From an uncultured Oscillospiraceae bacterium (GTDB lineage: Bacteria; Bacillota; Clostridia; Oscillospirales; Ruminococcaceae), in the NCBI GenBank assembly GCA_910584715.1, contig CAJUAN010000018.1, forward strand, positions 1-47,460: 47,460 bases of DNA, in the 5' to 3' direction. Position numbers and translations under genes: made by a program. Position 1 is the stretch's first letter. Every line of letters begins with the position of its first letter. A model generated the notes under the pieces. That model searched no databases. It saw only the letters and a program-made list of their open reading frames with translations, and was not told where the DNA came from. This document shows, one piece after another, positions 12,912-21,940 of the stretch.

Positions 12912-13015
12912 TATGACTTCATTCCTTTCAATGGCATACGCCTGCTTAAACGGGATATAAGCTTACACAAGCAGGAAGCAGGAAATATCCTGCCTCTTGC
13001 CATGATATATTTCGG

Positions 13016-15550
13016 TTATTCCTGCATGAAATAGGACGCCTGCTGCTGCATCTGAGCCATGTATTTTTCCAGTGCGGTAAACTGGTTCCAGTAGCGGTCC
13101 TGTTCCTTTTCGTACTTTTCGTTCAGCTTATCGATGATGCTCTGGATCGACTGCATTTCCTTATAGATCTGGTTGTCGGTATCGGTCTTGGTGTTTTCCA
13201 TACCGGCCAGTGAAGTCAGGTAACCGTACCTCTTGGTCTTTGTGGAAATAGCCTTATCGATAGTGCTTTCAAGTCTGGACGCAAGTCCGTCAGGCCCTGT
13301 AAAGAAATCTGCGATCTTATCGCCGTATGCTTCAATAGCGCTGTCAAGCTTATCTTCCTTGATCTCAAGCTTGCCGTTGTCGCGCCAATCCTTAGTAAGC
13401 TCAACGCCCATATCTTTCAGTGTAAAACCGCCGATTCCTTTTGCCATAACGCCCCTGATCTCGGAAAGGAACTTCTGGATATTATTGTCACGGTACAGCA
13501 GACCTTGTTTCGCCTGCTCCTCCCACTTTTCTATCTCATCAGATTCCATTTCATCCTTCTGCTCGTCAGTCAGCGGATCGAAATATGCCTTATTCTTCTG
13601 AGGACGCTTTGTATTTACCTCTTTGTAAAGGTCTTCGATAAGCTTGTTATAGTCCTCAACAAATCCCTTGATAACGTCCTTGATGCCGCTGGAATCCTTT
13701 TTGGTCTCAACAGTGATAAGATCCTCGTCGGTCTCAGCCTTGAACTCCTTAACGTCGGTAAGGTTGATGGTCGTACCGTCGAAAGTAAAGAGGTTTGTGG
13801 CGCTTGTGTACTTGGTGAAATTCTCTCCGTCGGTGCTTACCTCCAGGGTGCTGTTTGAACCGTAAGCCGTATATACATCGCTGCTTGTTGCGGGAACAAG
13901 AGTCTCCTTGCCTCCGAAGTATTTATCGAACATAGCCTTCGCGTTATCATCGGCAGCGGTCACCTCGCGTGAAGCCACCAAGGTTCCGTCGCTCCTGATG
14001 TTAAACAAACCCTTGTCAGCCAGGTCTTTAATAGAAATTCCAGCTTCCTTGCTTGCGGTAACCTCTATCTCATCGTCGCCGACCTTGAATTTCATGCTCT
14101 TAACGCCGGGAGCGATAACGTACATCTCATCGCCGTTGACCATTCTTTCGTTTGTCTTTCCGGGTTCAAGGGCAAAGTTGCTGTCCACAACGGTAAACTT
14201 GTGGTCGTAAGATGTAAGCGTCAGACCGTTGGAATCATATTTTATCTCAAGATCAATAACATCTCTGCCGCCCATATCATCTTCTGCAAGCTCCGCATCA
14301 AGCTTTGCCTGAAGGGCTTTGGATATTTCAGTTGTCGTGTATTCTTCACCATCGTCCTTCTTTTTAAGGACATCGCTCAGATCCCATTCAAATGTGCGGT
14401 CTTTGCCATCAATATTGAGAGTGAACTTAAACTTATCGTCGGTAGATTCAAAACCGCTCTTAAGCTTGGTATCGTCGATTTTCTGAGTATAGCTGCCGTT
14501 TATCGCATATTCAATCTTAGCGGAATCCGCGGAGGAAACGCCCAGCTTGTCGCTGCTGATATTGAACAGCGAGTTGAGGAGAGTACCGCCGGTCTGATAC
14601 AGGTTCAGCTCCTGACCCGCGCCCGTGTCCTTAGTTTCAAGAGTAAAGGACTGCGACACGTTGCTGAAAGTAATCTTAACGCCCGCGTCGGAGGTATTGA
14701 TCTTGTTCACCATTTCGGAAACGGTAGTGTCCTCGGTAAATTCAAAGGAAACTCCGTTAATGTTGATGTTATACTTTCCGTCCTCGGAGACGAGCTTGTT
14801 ATTGAATCCTATATCGCCCAACTTGGCAGAGTTGGAAATACGGCTGATCCTGTCGCCGTCAATACCCAGACCCTCTTCCATATTATCGCCGCCGTCGGTT
14901 ATTTCAAAAACGTGGTAAATACCGTCACCCGCGCCGTTGAATACCATTCTGGACTCATCGTTTATTTCAACTTTCTGACCTGTGTGTACGATATCGCTTA
15001 TCGCGCTGTTGGCAGCGTCAAGAAAATTCTGCTGCGTTTCGGCGGCGTCCTTGCCTCCGGCGAAAACGATAGTCCTTTGAGCGCCGTCCAGCTTGATCTT
15101 GACCTCGTAGTTCTTGCCGTTCTTGGCGTCCGAGAAATCGAGCTTTATGCTTCCGCCGGCAACTGAACCGCCGGAAGTTACAGAAGCGGTTTTAGCAGCG
15201 GCAGCTTCGCGGATAGTATATTTTGCGGGAACTGCGCCTGCCGCAGCTGTAGCTGTGATTTTATCGTTTGAAGAAGTGGAAATGCACTTTTTCAATATCT
15301 TGTTTGCCTTTATGGACGTATCGCTGTCCAGATTAAGGTATTTATTCTGAAAATCCTTGATCTTGGAAATAATGGAGCGGTATCCGTCCTGCTTCCACTG
15401 GAGAGTCTGAAGCTTCTGCTGCTTGGAATTTATCCTGTTCTTGGTATTGGCGGTCATCGCCTTTACAAGCTCCTCAGTCTCCAGACCGGACATAAGACCC
15501 GCCATTCTGTTGCGGCTGCTCACAGCTCTGTTATTTGAAATTGTCGACAT
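13016..15550 (-). CDS. fliD: Flagellar filament cap protein FliD
   Basis: 844 aa, nearly twice the usual 450-500. The N-terminal D0/D1 segment (M-A-G-L-M-S-G-L-E-T-E-E-L-V-K) and the C-terminal helical part ending in a long coiled coil with Gln-rich end are typical of the hook-associated protein 2 family. The middle holds added domains, including one at about 373-458 (F-T-L-N-I-D-G-K-D-R, D-L-S-D-V-L, Y-T-T-T-E-I-S-K-A-L) that resembles two modules in FlgL of the same operon. It caps the filament and helps flagellin fold. ATG 15550 fits the AAAGGA site; the ATG at 15559 overlaps that site. The gap to fliS holds a small GCAGGA/TCCTGC hairpin. Confidence 0.95.
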   Translation of the reverse strand: MSTISNNRAVSSRNRMAGLMSGLETEELVKAMTANTKNRINSKQQKLQTLQWKQDGYRSIISKIKDFQNKYLNLDSDTSIKANKILKKCISTSSNDKITATAAAGAVPAKYTIREAAAAKTASVTSGGSVAGGSIKLDFSDAKNGKNYEVKIKLDGAQRTIVFAGGKDAAETQQNFLDAANSAISDIVHTGQKVEINDESRMVFNGAGDGIYHVFEITDGGDNMEEGLGIDGDRISRISNSAKLGDIGFNNKLVSEDGKYNININGVSFEFTEDTTVSEMVNKINTSDAGVKITFSNVSQSFTLETKDTGAGQELNLYQTGGTLLNSLFNISSDKLGVSSADSAKIEYAINGSYTQKIDDTKLKSGFESTDDKFKFTLNIDGKDRTFEWDLSDVLKKKDDGEEYTTTEISKALQAKLDAELAEDDMGGRDVIDLEIKYDSNGLTLTSYDHKFTVVDSNFALEPGKTNERMVNGDEMYVIAPGVKSMKFKVGDDEIEVTASKEAGISIKDLADKGLFNIRSDGTLVASREVTAADDNAKAMFDKYFGGKETLVPATSSDVYTAYGSNSTLEVSTDGENFTKYTSATNLFTFDGTTINLTDVKEFKAETDEDLITVETKKDSSGIKDVIKGFVEDYNKLIEDLYKEVNTKRPQKNKAYFDPLTDEQKDEMESDEIEKWEEQAKQGLLYRDNNIQKFLSEIRGVMAKGIGGFTLKDMGVELTKDWRDNGKLEIKEDKLDSAIEAYGDKIADFFTGPDGLASRLESTIDKAISTKTKRYGYLTSLAGMENTKTDTDNQIYKEMQSIQSIIDKLNEKYEKEQDRYWNQFTALEKYMAQMQQQASYFMQE

Positions 15551-15581
15551 AACGATCATCCTTTCGTATTAATCATTTTGG

Positions 15582-15812
15582 TCATTTATTCTGCTGATTT
15601 TTTATCATCGAAAGCAGATCCGCTGCGGGCTTATGCACGGCAGCCTGAATGTTGAATCTTTCGGTATCAAAAAGCTCGTCGCGGATTATCCTCACATCGT
15701 AGGGAGCGTCTATACCTATTTTCACCCTGTCCTTGGACGTTTCCACAACAGTCACCCGGATGTTATCGCCGATGTGCAGCCCTTCGCCGTTTTTACGGGT
15801 TATAACAAGCAT
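15582..15812 (-). CDS. csrA: RNA-binding regulator CsrA
   Basis: 76 aa. M-L-V-I-T-R-K-N-G-E-G at the start and I-G-I-D-A-P-Y-D-V at about 33-41 are the CsrA signatures, with a C-terminal extension. It binds GGA motifs in mRNA leaders and in Firmicutes represses flagellin translation, its activity being blocked by FliW. Its ATG overlaps the fliW stop (TGATG), so the antagonist and the regulator are made together. AAGGAGG precedes the start. The flagellin target lies outside this window. Confidence 0.95.
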   Translation of the reverse strand: MLVITRKNGEGLHIGDNIRVTVVETSKDRVKIGIDAPYDVRIIRDELFDTERFNIQAAVHKPAADLLSMIKNQQNK

Positions 15813-16246
15813 CAGTCTCCCTCCTTTTTGAAGATAGGAAACTTTATGGGATAATTCTCCGCCGCAATAGTCTGCACAGCCAGCATTTTTTCGCTGTTTA
15901 CCAGTATCGGGCTTTTAAGGTTCACCGTAGTATCCTTATAGTCCTCGGGAATCACTGCAAGAGTAAGATAGTGGGGCTTCGGATCCTTTCCGAACCTCGC
16001 CGCCGACAGACTTTCCTCATCGGCTGTTACCGAATAGTCCGAAACGATCTGACACGGATCAAACACAATAAAGCAGAGATTTTCGTTATCGACGCTCTGG
16101 AGCCACGCGGGGTACACATCGTCTCCGAGGGGGGAGAGCATTATGAAACGGTGCTCGTCCTCAAAAGCGAATATTCCGTTGGGAAAGCTGATGATCTTAT
16201 CTTCGGAAACTTCCTGTTCGCCGAAATCCCTTGTTTTAATTATCAT
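15812..16246 (-). CDS. fliW: Flagellar assembly factor FliW
   Basis: 144 aa. I-S-F-P-N-G-I-F-A-F-E-D near the N-terminus, W-L-Q-S-V-D in the middle, and N-L-K-S-P-I-L-V-N near 115 are the family signatures. FliW binds CsrA and, alternatively, free flagellin, which couples flagellin translation to export. The start is taken as ATG 16246 with AGGAAG 8 bases upstream; a TTG two codons earlier is less likely. It overlaps csrA by one base. Confidence 0.95.
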   Translation of the reverse strand: MIIKTRDFGEQEVSEDKIISFPNGIFAFEDEHRFIMLSPLGDDVYPAWLQSVDNENLCFIVFDPCQIVSDYSVTADEESLSAARFGKDPKPHYLTLAVIPEDYKDTTVNLKSPILVNSEKMLAVQTIAAENYPIKFPIFKKEGD

Positions 16247-16273
16247 ATACAAACTTCCTTACAGACTCGGACG

Positions 16274-16882
16274 TTAAACAAGAACGTCCACAATAGGCTC
16301 ATAGTTGGGATCCGCGCTTCTGGGGAAATATATCGGATCCCCGAGATATTCGATATCCAGCTCCGGCATCTGACTGATTATAAACTCAATGCTGCCGGGG
16401 ATAAATTCAAATTCCGGATGTGATGAAGCGAGATCAGCTACCGATTCCGTTCCGGTCATGCGGTAGTTCACGCTAAGCACGCCGTCGGCATAGCTTACCG
16501 CGCTGTTTTTGCTTTTGGGCAGAGACTGAAGAACCGATTCAATGCTTCTTGAAGCTCTTTTGGCTGAAAACTGTCTCATTTCTCCCGACTGCTTTATACC
16601 CGCCGCAGGATTTCCCCCGTCTGCAAGCTTTGCGACAGCTTCGTATGTAAGAGTAAAGCCGCTGTCGTAATTACCTGACGGGATATACGCGTCATAATTT
16701 CGGCTTTCGGGGATCTCCATTCTGTACGGTTCCGCCTGAAGACGAAGCCCGCCGCCCTTTTTAGGCGAGACCTTGACCGAGGGAGCGTTCGGAGCGCTGT
16801 TTTCAACGCGCTTAAACTCTCCTCTTGTAACGTTTACTTCAACCTTGATCGGAATATGCTTAATGCTTAGCAGCTGCTCCAT
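16274..16882 (-). CDS. DUF6470 family protein of the flagellar operon
   Basis: 202 aa. The opening L-L-S-I-K-H-I-P-I-K-V-E-V and the P-E-F-E-F-I-P-G-S-I-E-F-I end region, together with the position between flgL and fliW, identify the DUF6470 family known from clostridial flagellar operons. Its function is not established. No signal peptide or membrane segment is visible, so it is probably cytoplasmic and may be an export or assembly factor. It ends 27 bases before the fliW start. Confidence 0.8.
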   Translation of the reverse strand: MEQLLSIKHIPIKVEVNVTRGEFKRVENSAPNAPSVKVSPKKGGGLRLQAEPYRMEIPESRNYDAYIPSGNYDSGFTLTYEAVAKLADGGNPAAGIKQSGEMRQFSAKRASRSIESVLQSLPKSKNSAVSYADGVLSVNYRMTGTESVADLASSHPEFEFIPGSIEFIISQMPELDIEYLGDPIYFPRSADPNYEPIVDVLV

Positions 16883-16961
16883 ATATCAATAACCCGCCTT
16901 TCTCGGACAGCAGCCCCGTGCGGCCGTCCATGCTGAAAATATCCTTTGATCCTGTAACTCC

Positions 16962-19013
16962 TTAAATAAAATCAAAAATACTGTGAGGAAGTATCTGCGT
17001 ACCCATTTTAAGAGTAGCGTCGTATGCAGCCTTGACCGCCTCATATTCAATGATCTCATTCTCCATATCAGTACCCTCGACAAGGTTCTGACGTTCCTTG
17101 AGGTTGAAATCATAATCCTTGTTTTTATTCTGATAGAATTCAATACTGTTGTATTTTGTTCCAAGGGTTGTTATCTCTGTGAGAATGTGGTTATTCGCTT
17201 CGTTTGCGCGGTCGATGATAGCGTTTACAGTATCCTGGTCGCCTCTTCTGAGAGCCGACGCCGCGTCGAGAACGAGCTGCATAAGATTTCTGCTGAATCT
17301 TTCATCAAGTATCGGGGACTGAGGCTGTGAAGTATCTATCTCGGTAGAAGCGGAACCTGCCGGAAGTCCCAGATCGTTCGGCGCTGATATCTCAGCGGTG
17401 AATCCCTCTTCCGCTTTCATAACGATCATGCCCTTGGTGCTGCATCCTATTGAAACGCCGGCGGGCAAAGAAGGCTTAGCTTCATTTACCGCTGTGGCCA
17501 GCGCACTGCTTACAGCGCTTATCACCTCGTCCTTTGTGAAAGACGTTTTTGTACCGGTAAGCTTGGAGCTGTCAAGCTTTGAAAGGTCAAGTGAGAGCGT
17601 ATAATCAGTACCGTTCACATTTACCGTAAGCGTTTTCTTAAGATCGTTCGCCGCAAGACCCTTTTCAAACAGCGCTGTATCCAATTTTTCCTCGTAATTC
17701 TCGGAGATCGTTGCATACTGTGTTTCCGCTTTTCTTACGATCTCGCCCTCTGCGATGCCGAAGCCGTTTGCTCCGACCTCAACGCGGTTAGAACCGGTAT
17801 TGAGCGTAAGCTCCTTATTGCTGTAATCCAAGGAGATGCCCTTGGGCAGGCTCTTCTTTGCAGTATCCTTGTACGCCGTTTTAAGAGCGTTATTGAGAGC
17901 TGACGCCACTTCATCGTCGGTATAGGACGTGCCGTCTGTCTTTTCGGGAAGGACAGCGCCCATGTCAAGTTCAAGATCGTATTTTGTGCCGTCTACCGTA
18001 AGGCTGAGGGGAATTTTTCCTGCGCCGGCAGCATAGCCGCCTGACAGATCAGCCGCCATTGGATCGGCTATCGTGCAGGAAGCGGTTCCGTTAATGGGAA
18101 CCCCTGATATATCAATGCCGCTTCCGGTAGTTTTTGCGCCGTTTATTGAAACGTCAAGGGCTGTCTGCGGATCAACCGTAAGGTCGTCGTTGTACTTTAT
18201 TCCCAGCCCGATATCCACATAAATGGGCTTTGAACCGGGATAAAGAACCGAGTTGTCCTTTTCCTCCTGAGCTCTCGCAACATCGTCGGCGGAAATTATA
18301 CGGTTGTCGTCTGCATTGTCCAGCCACTTTTTGGTTTTCTCATCAAAAACCGTGACGGTATACTCGCCGTCCGCCTTTGTAACCGTTCCGTCCGGAAGTA
18401 TCATATCGCTCGTAACATCAAAATCAAGGGGAATGCCGTTGTATGTAACCGTGCGCGGGATATCACTGAGTGAAATGTCAGACTTCATGGAGCCGTCCGC
18501 ATTGTAGTACTTATTATAATCGGGAGGGAAAACCACCTGACCGTTCTGATCCTTTATCATGACTCTTTCAATGCGGAAAGGAGCCTTCTGGTTGCTCGCG
18601 CCGCCGAATAGCTGTCTTTCTGAGAAATCCGCATTAAGGGTCTTGACCATTTCATCGGCGATCTCGTCAAGCTCCGTAGCGAAGATATCAAGCTCTTCCT
18701 GTGAATATGTACCGTTTGACGACGCAACAAGGCGTTCCTCGACAGCAATGTAGTTGTCGTGAGCAATAGAGGTAAGATTTGTTTCGGCAGCGTTGAATAT
18801 AGCCTTTGCCGATCCGAGGTTATCGTTGTACATATCCAGGTCGCGTAGCTGCCGGCGGATTATCATAGCCTTGCTTCCGTTGATAACGTCTTCGGAAACG
18901 CGGTTGAATCTGCGCTGGGTCGCTATCCTGTTTTCGCTCTGCAGACGGCGGGTCAGCAGACGGTTGTTATTTGACAGGAATTGTCTTGTGGTTATATTAT
19001 TTGTAACTCTCAT
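16962..19013 (-). CDS. flgL: Flagellar hook-filament junction protein FlgL, enlarged
   Basis: 683 aa, about twice the usual length. The flagellin-like N-terminus (M-R-V-T-N-N, R-V-S-E-D) and C-terminal helices (N-L-V-E-G-T-D-M-E-N-E-I-I-E-Y-E-A-V-K-A-A-Y-D-A-T-L) are typical. The central part holds two similar modules at about 331-420 and 458-545: each has V-D/N-G-T-x-Y-x-L-x-L-D, then T-x-D-E-V, then L-P-x-G, and similar sequence also occurs in FliD. FlgL forms the second junction layer between hook and filament. Extra surface-exposed domains of this kind enlarge the outer face of the junction. AAAGGA precedes ATG 19013. Confidence 0.95.
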   Translation of the reverse strand: MRVTNNITTRQFLSNNNRLLTRRLQSENRIATQRRFNRVSEDVINGSKAMIIRRQLRDLDMYNDNLGSAKAIFNAAETNLTSIAHDNYIAVEERLVASSNGTYSQEELDIFATELDEIADEMVKTLNADFSERQLFGGASNQKAPFRIERVMIKDQNGQVVFPPDYNKYYNADGSMKSDISLSDIPRTVTYNGIPLDFDVTSDMILPDGTVTKADGEYTVTVFDEKTKKWLDNADDNRIISADDVARAQEEKDNSVLYPGSKPIYVDIGLGIKYNDDLTVDPQTALDVSINGAKTTGSGIDISGVPINGTASCTIADPMAADLSGGYAAGAGKIPLSLTVDGTKYDLELDMGAVLPEKTDGTSYTDDEVASALNNALKTAYKDTAKKSLPKGISLDYSNKELTLNTGSNRVEVGANGFGIAEGEIVRKAETQYATISENYEEKLDTALFEKGLAANDLKKTLTVNVNGTDYTLSLDLSKLDSSKLTGTKTSFTKDEVISAVSSALATAVNEAKPSLPAGVSIGCSTKGMIVMKAEEGFTAEISAPNDLGLPAGSASTEIDTSQPQSPILDERFSRNLMQLVLDAASALRRGDQDTVNAIIDRANEANNHILTEITTLGTKYNSIEFYQNKNKDYDFNLKERQNLVEGTDMENEIIEYEAVKAAYDATLKMGTQILPHSIFDFI

Positions 19014-19042
19014 TGGAATTCATCCTTTCCCGTGTTTAAAGA

Positions 19043-20815
19043 TTATCTGAGGCCGACTACGCCGGTGCCGTTGATAAGCTTTTCAAGAGCCTCGTCCATG
19101 GTGGTAATCATTCTTGCGATAGCATTGTACCACTTCTGGTAGTTCATCATGTTAACGCCCTCTTCGTCCATGCTTACGTCCATAATCTCGCTTCTTGCGG
19201 TCTCTTCGGTTGTGAGCGAAATATCGGTAGCGTTGTAAAGACTCTTCAGGGTACTGAGGTTAACGCCCAGGTCGTCGCATATCTCGGTAACAAACTTTTC
19301 CAAAGCGATTTTTTCATTCGAGGGATTTGTTATTACACCGTCGCCGTACGTATGCTCTACCGTAAGCACGCCGAGCATTTTGTTGATATAAACGTTGTCC
19401 AGCTCTTCAAACTCGTTGTCGCCGGTAGGATTTGAGATGAACTCGGGATTGTTGTTCCATGTGTCAGCAACTCTGAAGTTCTCGGCGGCTGTTCTGAAAT
19501 CCGAAACGCCGTCCTTATTCTTGTAGGTGAATATCGGATCCTTATATACGGGATTGCCGTCCGCATCAAGTATTTCGTTGCCGTCAGCGTCAACTTCCTT
19601 TTCGGCAAAGTCCTTGAAAACAGCGTTGAACTGCTCGGTAGCCGTTTTAACGAAAGAATTGAGCATATCGCGGTAGTACTCGATACCCTTTTCCTGATTG
19701 CTGATGTCGGCATCGGGAACAACGTCTGCGCCCGTATGCACTTCATCGTGAGCGAAAGCTCCTCTTCCGTTGTACACGTCAAGATAGCCTCTGAGGGAGC
19801 CGCTGTCAAGGTAATACGAACCGTCGGGCTTCTTGCCGGTAATATTAACAGTATCGCCCGCGTTTCCTCCTCTTATCAGAAGACCGGCGGATCCGCCCGT
19901 CTTATTTTCCATGTGCAGGTCGTACCAGTCGCCGCTGTCAAGAAGCGTTTCAGTGATCTGAAATTCAAGCTCGGTAGGGTCTGGGCTTTCCTTTGTAATA
20001 GCCATCTGGGCAAACTTCTTGCCCTCGACCACAGTCTGATCCGCGAACTTGACCGTAAACGTACCGTCAGGCTCTTCCTTTACGTCGATGTTTCCGTACT
20101 GGGAAAGTTCGTCAAGGAGACTGTTCATGCTGTCTTTGAGTTCAAGCGGACCGTAGTCGTTCATTACCTCGTAGTTGGTCATCGTGGGGGTAATGTATCC
20201 CATAGAGATGTAGGCTTCCTTGATCTGCTTGTTAAGGTTGCCCATTTCCATGAATATCTCATTGATTCTGTCGACGGTTTTGTCTGCGTCGCCGAAAGTC
20301 TGTTTGGAAATATCATTGAGCTTTGAGTTATATGTTACGATACATTTTACAAGGCTGTCCGCGGTGTTTTTCGCAACGTTCGCAAGCTCCGTCCTGTCTG
20401 CGTTGTCTGCCGAGAAGCCCTGGAGCGACGCCTTGAACTGACTTACTATCGAAGCAAAGCTTGCGCCGAGGTCGTCGGCTTCGATACTGTCGAAAACGTC
20501 CTCAACATCGGAAAGAGTTTCCAGCTTTATTCCGACATTGCAAAGTTCGCCGCTGTAAGTTCTTACTTTCCTGTCTACAAGCCTGTCGCGTATCTGCGCC
20601 ACGCCGATAGCTTCCGAACCGCGTCCGGCAAGGGAAACGCCGGTGTTATAGCCCAAAGTGCCCTTCTTATTCGCAACAGAGCATATGTCAAGTCTCTGCC
20701 TTGTATAGCCCGGAGTGTTAATGTTTGAAATATTGTTGCCTGTAATATCCAGCGCTTTCTGAGCAAGAAGAATAGCCTCCCGCTGAACATAAAGACCCAT
20801 AAAACTTGATGCCAT
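19043..20815 (-). CDS. flgK: Flagellar hook-associated protein FlgK
   Basis: 590 aa. The N-terminal signature (A-L-D-I-T-G-N-N-I-S-N-I-N-T-P-G-Y-T-R-Q) and the C-terminal one (G-V-N-M-M-N-Y-Q-K-W-Y-N-A-I-A-R-M) define FlgK. The size is normal for Firmicutes. FlgK forms the first junction ring on the hook and is exported by the flagellar type III system. It lies between flgN, whose product is its likely chaperone, and flgL. AAAGGA stands before ATG 20815. Confidence 0.97.
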   Translation of the reverse strand: MASSFMGLYVQREAILLAQKALDITGNNISNINTPGYTRQRLDICSVANKKGTLGYNTGVSLAGRGSEAIGVAQIRDRLVDRKVRTYSGELCNVGIKLETLSDVEDVFDSIEADDLGASFASIVSQFKASLQGFSADNADRTELANVAKNTADSLVKCIVTYNSKLNDISKQTFGDADKTVDRINEIFMEMGNLNKQIKEAYISMGYITPTMTNYEVMNDYGPLELKDSMNSLLDELSQYGNIDVKEEPDGTFTVKFADQTVVEGKKFAQMAITKESPDPTELEFQITETLLDSGDWYDLHMENKTGGSAGLLIRGGNAGDTVNITGKKPDGSYYLDSGSLRGYLDVYNGRGAFAHDEVHTGADVVPDADISNQEKGIEYYRDMLNSFVKTATEQFNAVFKDFAEKEVDADGNEILDADGNPVYKDPIFTYKNKDGVSDFRTAAENFRVADTWNNNPEFISNPTGDNEFEELDNVYINKMLGVLTVEHTYGDGVITNPSNEKIALEKFVTEICDDLGVNLSTLKSLYNATDISLTTEETARSEIMDVSMDEEGVNMMNYQKWYNAIARMITTMDEALEKLINGTGVVGLR

Positions 20816-20833
20816 ATTATATCAATCCTTTCA

Positions 20834-21286
20834 TCAGACATTTTTTGATATCGCGGACCTTGAAGCGTGTTCGCGCCTTACAGCGCCCTTGCCGTCGTAA
20901 ACGTCAAGCTCCGCAGTCCTGCGCTGAATTTTTTTCAGGCGTTCCGATACTATTATGTTAGCCGCGTCGTTTAATTCCTTGATCTTGAAGATCAGAGAGG
21001 AAAACTCCCTGTGCTGCTCGGAAAGCTTTTCACGGAACTCCTCCGGAGCGTTCTCGGTGATCTCCGCAAAGGTTTTTCCGTCAACATCCGCCAAAAGCCG
21101 TTCCCGTTTTCCCTCAAGGGAATTGGTTTTCATTATCAGAGCCTGCTCGATCGAAAGTGAATCGCTGAGCTTTTCGATCTGATTTTTATTTATCATATCG
21201 GCCTTTTGGTACTCAAAGCTCAGGAATTCCCTGTAATGAGCGATATACTCGTCAAAGAAAGCGATTACTTTTCTGTAGTCGGGCAT
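20834..21286 (-). CDS. flgN: Flagellar export chaperone FlgN
   Basis: 150 aa, helical, no catalytic motif, with the FlgN-type pattern of an N-terminal helical hairpin and a coiled C-terminal half (about 85-125). It lies directly upstream of flgK, the usual arrangement, and should hold FlgK and FlgL ready for export. AAAGGA lies before ATG 21286. The assignment rests mainly on position and helical character. Confidence 0.85.
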   Translation of the reverse strand: MPDYRKVIAFFDEYIAHYREFLSFEYQKADMINKNQIEKLSDSLSIEQALIMKTNSLEGKRERLLADVDGKTFAEITENAPEEFREKLSEQHREFSSLIFKIKELNDAANIIVSERLKKIQRRTAELDVYDGKGAVRREHASRSAISKNV

Positions 21287-21300
21287 AATATATTCCTTTC

Positions 21301-21312
21301 GTATAATTATAC
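21301..21312. repeat. Perfect palindrome GTATAATTATAC between flgN and flgM
   Basis: A 12-bp palindrome in the 87-bp gap; a similar GATT-TGTATAATC follows 13 bases later. The half-site GTATAATC/GATTATAC recurs at 21795-21815, suggesting a shared binding protein. The role is unknown. Confidence 0.4.
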
Positions 21313-21373
21313 AATATCATTACGATTTGTATAATCGCTCGCATTTAGTTTTACCGTGTACGGATATCGGTTA

Positions 21374-21649
21374 TCAGCCCTCAAATATAGAGGCAGCCAC
21401 CGTTTCTGCGGAAATATTATAGGAGCCGTCGGAGATCATAGCTTTCAGTGCGGCTATCCTTTCCGGTGAAGCAAAGCTTTCCACCGACTTTGCCGCCGAA
21501 GCTTTAAGACCGTTCAGAGCCCCCGAGGAGGAAGAAAACACAGCCTTGTCTACGTTTTTTTCAGCGGAGACGCGCTGCTTTTTTTCCGAAGGCTCATAGG
21601 CGTTTTTCATATAGGCGGACATTACCGAGCCGTATTTTTCGATTTTCAT
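21374..21649 (-). CDS. flgM: Anti-sigma-28 factor FlgM
   Basis: 91 aa. The N-terminal half is polar and probably disordered. The C-terminal half ends in S-P-E-R-I-A-A-L-K-A-M-I-S-D-G-S-Y-N-I, the sigma-binding block of FlgM, then a last helix. It holds sigma-28 inactive until the hook is finished and FlgM is exported. It is the first gene after the sigma-28 promoter at 21725-21751, giving negative feedback. Start chosen at ATG 21649 (M-K-I-E-K-Y-G); earlier in-frame codons lie in the leader. The distance to AAAGGA is rather long (13 bases). Confidence 0.9.
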   Translation of the reverse strand: MKIEKYGSVMSAYMKNAYEPSEKKQRVSAEKNVDKAVFSSSSGALNGLKASAAKSVESFASPERIAALKAMISDGSYNISAETVAASIFEG

Positions 21650-21724
21650 AAAAGCGATCCCATCCTTTCCGACCCGTCGTTTAAGAGCGGGCATAATTAC
21701 TCTGTAAAAATCTCTCTATATATC

Positions 21725-21751
21725 TTATCGGCAGATACTTCAAAAACTTTA
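21725..21751 (-). promoter_or_regulatory. Sigma-28 (SigD/FliA) promoter of the flagellar operon
   Basis: On the - strand TAAA (21751-21748), 15-base spacer, GCCGATAA (21732-21725). This is an exact match to the sigma-28 consensus, 76 bases before flgM. It drives the late flagellar operon and places flgM under the sigma factor it inhibits. Confidence 0.9.
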
Positions 21752-21794
21752 ACAAAAACCCGAAAAAATTTTTTGGAGCTTTATATTTCGGTTT

Positions 21795-21815
21795 GATTAT
21801 ACAAAACGTATAATC
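21795..21815. promoter_or_regulatory. Inverted repeat in the flgM/CPBP divergent region
   Basis: GATTATAC (21795-21802), 5-base spacer, GTATAATC (21808-21815). It lies between two divergent promoters and shares its half-site with palindromes at 21301-21340. A possible operator. Confidence 0.45.
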
Positions 21816-21873
21816 AGTATCCGTCTTACGCACATGTTAAATTCTTGTTTTTATTTCGCTTAGACTGCTTTGC

Positions 21874-21902
21874 TTGACAAAAGTTAAAATTTATATTATA
21901 AT
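21874..21902 (+). promoter_or_regulatory. Sigma-A promoter of the CPBP gene
   Basis: TTGACA (21874-21879), 17-base spacer, TATAAT (21897-21902) on the + strand, about 39 bases before the start codon. Confidence 0.85.
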
Positions 21903-21940
21903 AATGTAAATTATTTTTGTTTTCTGAGAAAGGATATTTT

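Noticed and set aside
14201..15166. Long + strand frame opposite fliD
   Set aside because: Antisense shadow of a gene with strong family signatures; no start signals of its own.
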